Shown here one piece after another: positions 62,217 to 64,000 of a stretch of DNA of 64,000 nucleotides. The notes under the pieces were generated by a model. It saw only the letters and a program-made list of their open reading frames with translations, was not told where the DNA came from and did no database searches. The position numbers were made by a program, and so were the translations under genes. How positions within the stretch are numbered: position 1 is the stretch's first letter; each line of letters starts with the position of its first letter. Source of the stretch: an uncultured Clostridia bacterium (GTDB lineage: Bacteria > Bacillota > Clostridia > Christensenellales > Pumilibacteraceae); contig CAMUKG010000005.1 in the NCBI GenBank assembly GCA_947089425.1, forward strand, positions 62,001-126,000. Reading direction: 5' to 3'.

Positions 62217-62247
62217 AAAGAACCGTTAAAAAAAGCGGTTCTTTTTT
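62217..62247 (+). terminator. Intrinsic terminator of hpf
   Basis: AAAAGAACCG pairs with CGGTTCTTTT and runs into more Ts. Confidence 0.8.
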
Positions 62248-62333
62248 CTTGTCATTCGTCGCGGAAAGGAGTATAATATAAAGGCAAAAATATGCGCACG
62301 CTTCGCGCAATAAAAGGGAGGAAGCAAATAATA

Positions 62334-63725
62334 ATGAAACTCCGTTTAGACTACAACAACATGATGGAAGAAGCTATCGGCAAAGAGGGATTCAAGCCGA
62401 GTATTTTTTCCAAAAACGCGGCTAAAATCGCGGCGGCTCAAAAAACGGTGCTTGACAATCGCGGCAAAGGCTGGCAAGAATGGTGCGAGTTGCCGTTCGT
62501 TCCCGAAAGCGAGCTCGACGAATTGATTTCATATTGCGGCGATATAGGGAAAAAAGCGGAAAGCTTTGTAATTCTCGGTATAGGCGGTAGCGCGCTCGGT
62601 CCGCTCAGCGTAGCAAGCGCACTGTTGCATTTGCACCATAACGAGCTTCCCAAAGAAAAGAGACGCGCTCCCAAGCTCTACGTTGAAGACAACGTGGATC
62701 CCGAGCGCATGGCTGCTCTGCTCGATATTCTCGACCTCAAAACGTCTTATTTCAACGTTATTACCAAAAGCGGAGAGACGAGCGAAACTTTGAGTCAGTT
62801 CCTCATTTTGTATTCCGCTCTCAAAAAAGAGTTGGGCGTCGAGGAAGCCAAAAAGCATATCATAGTTACCACAACTATCGGCAAAGGCACTCTTTATAAA
62901 GTTGCGCAAGCCGAAGGTTTTAAAATTTACGGAGTGGGCGAAGGAGTCGGCGGACGTTTTTCGGTGCTAAGTCCTGTGGGGCTCGTAGCTTTCGCCGCGC
63001 TCGGGCTCGACGTGAAAGCAATGCTTAAAGGTGCCGCTTCCGCCGCGAAATCAGCCGAAGAACCCGATGTTTGCAAAAATCCCGCGCTTATTTCGGCGTA
63101 TATGCAAGTGGAAGCTATGGAGCGCGGCAAAAACGTCGGCGTTTTAATGCCGTATGCCGACAGTCTCAAATTTATGGCGGATTTTTATTGCCAACTTTGG
63201 GCGGAAAGTTTGGGCAAAGCGGTCGATTTAAACGGAAAAACCGTTCACACGGGGCAAACTCCCGCGAAAGCTCTCGGCGTAACCGACCAGCACAGTCAGG
63301 TGCAACTTTATACCGAAGGTCCTTTCGATAAGGTTGTAACTTTCCTTGCGGTCGACGAATTCCGCACAACCGTTGTAATAAACGACGATAAGTCGGTGAA
63401 CGCATGCGACTTTTTGAAAGGTCACACCATGAACGAGCTTATTAACGCCGAAAGAAGAGCAACCGAGTTTGCGCTCAAAAAGGCGAACAGAATGAATTAC
63501 ACCGTGTATCTTCCATCAGTAACCGAAGAAGCGGTTGGAGAACTTCTCATGTATTTCATGTATCAAACGGCGTTTGCGGGCGCTCTGTTGAATATCGACA
63601 CGTTTAATCAACCCGGCGTGGAAGAGGGCAAAAAAGCAACGTTTGCAATGCTCGGCAGAAGCGGTTACGAAAGCAAGCTCGAAGAGGTGAACGCCGCCGT
63701 TCATAAGAGCGACTATATTATATAA
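62334..63725 (+). CDS. pgi: Glucose-6-phosphate isomerase
   Basis: This 463-residue Pgi has the family motifs ILGIGGSALGPLSVASAL, NVITKSGETSETLSQFL, GVGEGVGGRFSVLSPVG and the active-site-region GVTDQHSQVQLYTEGP. It interconverts glucose-6-phosphate and fructose-6-phosphate. ATG 62334 is preferred, with GGGAGG ahead; 62292 has none. Confidence 0.95.
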   Translation: MKLRLDYNNMMEEAIGKEGFKPSIFSKNAAKIAAAQKTVLDNRGKGWQEWCELPFVPESELDELISYCGDIGKKAESFVILGIGGSALGPLSVASALLHLHHNELPKEKRRAPKLYVEDNVDPERMAALLDILDLKTSYFNVITKSGETSETLSQFLILYSALKKELGVEEAKKHIIVTTTIGKGTLYKVAQAEGFKIYGVGEGVGGRFSVLSPVGLVAFAALGLDVKAMLKGAASAAKSAEEPDVCKNPALISAYMQVEAMERGKNVGVLMPYADSLKFMADFYCQLWAESLGKAVDLNGKTVHTGQTPAKALGVTDQHSQVQLYTEGPFDKVVTFLAVDEFRTTVVINDDKSVNACDFLKGHTMNELINAERRATEFALKKANRMNYTVYLPSVTEEAVGELLMYFMYQTAFAGALLNIDTFNQPGVEEGKKATFAMLGRSGYESKLEEVNAAVHKSDYII

Positions 63726-63814
63726 GAAAAGAAAATTCAGGCACAAAAGCCGTTTTTGCGCAAAATCACCGAAAAAACGACTTTCGTTTCTCGAATACTT
63801 GTGCGATTTTTTAA

Positions 63815-63843
63815 TTGCCGAAATTCGGACTTTGTGATATAAT
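63815..63843 (+). promoter_or_regulatory. Promoter of the last gene
   Basis: TTGCCG (63815-63820), a 17 bp spacer and TATAAT (63838-63843) precede a short leader with GGAGAAAGAGG. Confidence 0.6.
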
Positions 63844-63870
63844 GTGCCAAAACGGAGAAAGAGGTTCTTT

Positions 63871-64000
63871 ATGAAGCTTGGAATTTCCACCGCATCTTTA
63901 TTCGGAAGAGTGCAGACAGAGTCTGCGTTCGACGTTTTAAGACAGATGGGAGTTGACACAACCGAAGTTTTTTTAAATACTTTTTCGGAATACGAAAAGC
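63871..64000 (+). CDS. TIM-barrel sugar isomerase/epimerase family protein, cut by window end
   Basis: The first 43 residues (KLGISTASLFGRVQTESAFD, then VLRQMGVDTTEVFLNTFSEY) match the opening strand and helix of xylose-isomerase-like TIM barrels. GGAGAAAGAGG lies ahead of ATG 63871. The rest lies beyond the window. Confidence 0.7.
   Translation, partial: MKLGISTASLFGRVQTESAFDVLRQMGVDTTEVFLNTFSEYEK

Noticed and set aside
63740..63810. Terminator after pgi
   Set aside because: Only weak imperfect pairings (for example around GCACAAAAGCC and TTTTTGCGC) are present; I cannot support a terminator.

Overview
This 64 kb stretch looks like ordinary chromosome of an anaerobic, Gram-positive-type bacterium of the Clostridia (Bacillota). 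The evidence is a complete Rnf complex (rnfCDGEAB), an NfnAB-type ferredoxin/NAD(P)H bifurcating pair, a ctsR-mcsA-mcsB-clpC operon with CtsR boxes, a SpoIVFB-type M50 protease behind minDE, a PdaB-like deacetylase, long-form HPF and an FMN riboswitch in front of a RibU-type ECF component. A gut clostridial lineage such as Christensenellales is plausible, but that is inference. I see no tRNA, rRNA, insertion sequence, prophage or CRISPR array. Coding density is high, and TTG and GTG starts are common.

Layout. 0-4 kb: a minus-strand operon of two Gfo/Idh/MocA oxidoreductases and two TIM-barrel isomerase/epimerase-type enzymes, with a divergent AraC regulator. 4.9-10.8 kb: endonuclease III, NfnAB, Obg and a single polypeptide that fuses NadD, YqeK and RsfS. 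10.9-13.6 kb: FMN riboswitch with RibU, then an acidic coiled-coil protein with an H1-like basic tail. 14-19 kb: tsaE-yhbY-tsaB-rimI, an alpha/beta hydrolase, a membrane-anchored MurF-like ligase and an SDR. 19-22.7 kb: a giant surface protein. 23-30.6 kb: two half-size TSUP transporters, rnfCDGEAB and an FMN-binding lipoprotein. 30.8-37.7 kb: an LRR membrane protein, a MATE exporter, a polysaccharide deacetylase, a two-OB-fold SSB-like protein and a beta-propeller/SH3 membrane protein. 38-45.8 kb: Ppx, Maf, a divergent MreB homologue, a small XRE-controlled locus, GlmM, MinD, MinE and the SpoIVFAB-like pair. 45.9-53.6 kb: a DUF4132-like protein, two linked radical-SAM-family genes, RNase G and an (alpha/alpha)6 glycosidase. 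53.9-64 kb: groESL, dCMP deaminase, ctsR-mcsA-mcsB-clpC, HPF, Pgi and the start of another TIM-barrel gene.

How the genes work together. Nfn and Rnf link ferredoxin, NAD(P)H and an ion gradient; a lipoprotein carrying a flavinylation motif sits directly behind Rnf. CtsR boxes lie in front of both groES and ctsR, and the two promoter/operator blocks are identical over 40 bp. Several genes (the AraC regulator, nth, tsaE, the XRE regulator and the propeller protein) have a good -10 hexamer only 6-9 nt before the start codon and no ribosome binding site, so they are probably read from leaderless mRNAs. The most unusual items are the NadD-YqeK-RsfS fusion, the MreB homologue with altered nucleotide-site residues, the tandem FMN-binding RnfG, and the paired ACCC-N5-GGGT operators next to the XRE regulator.
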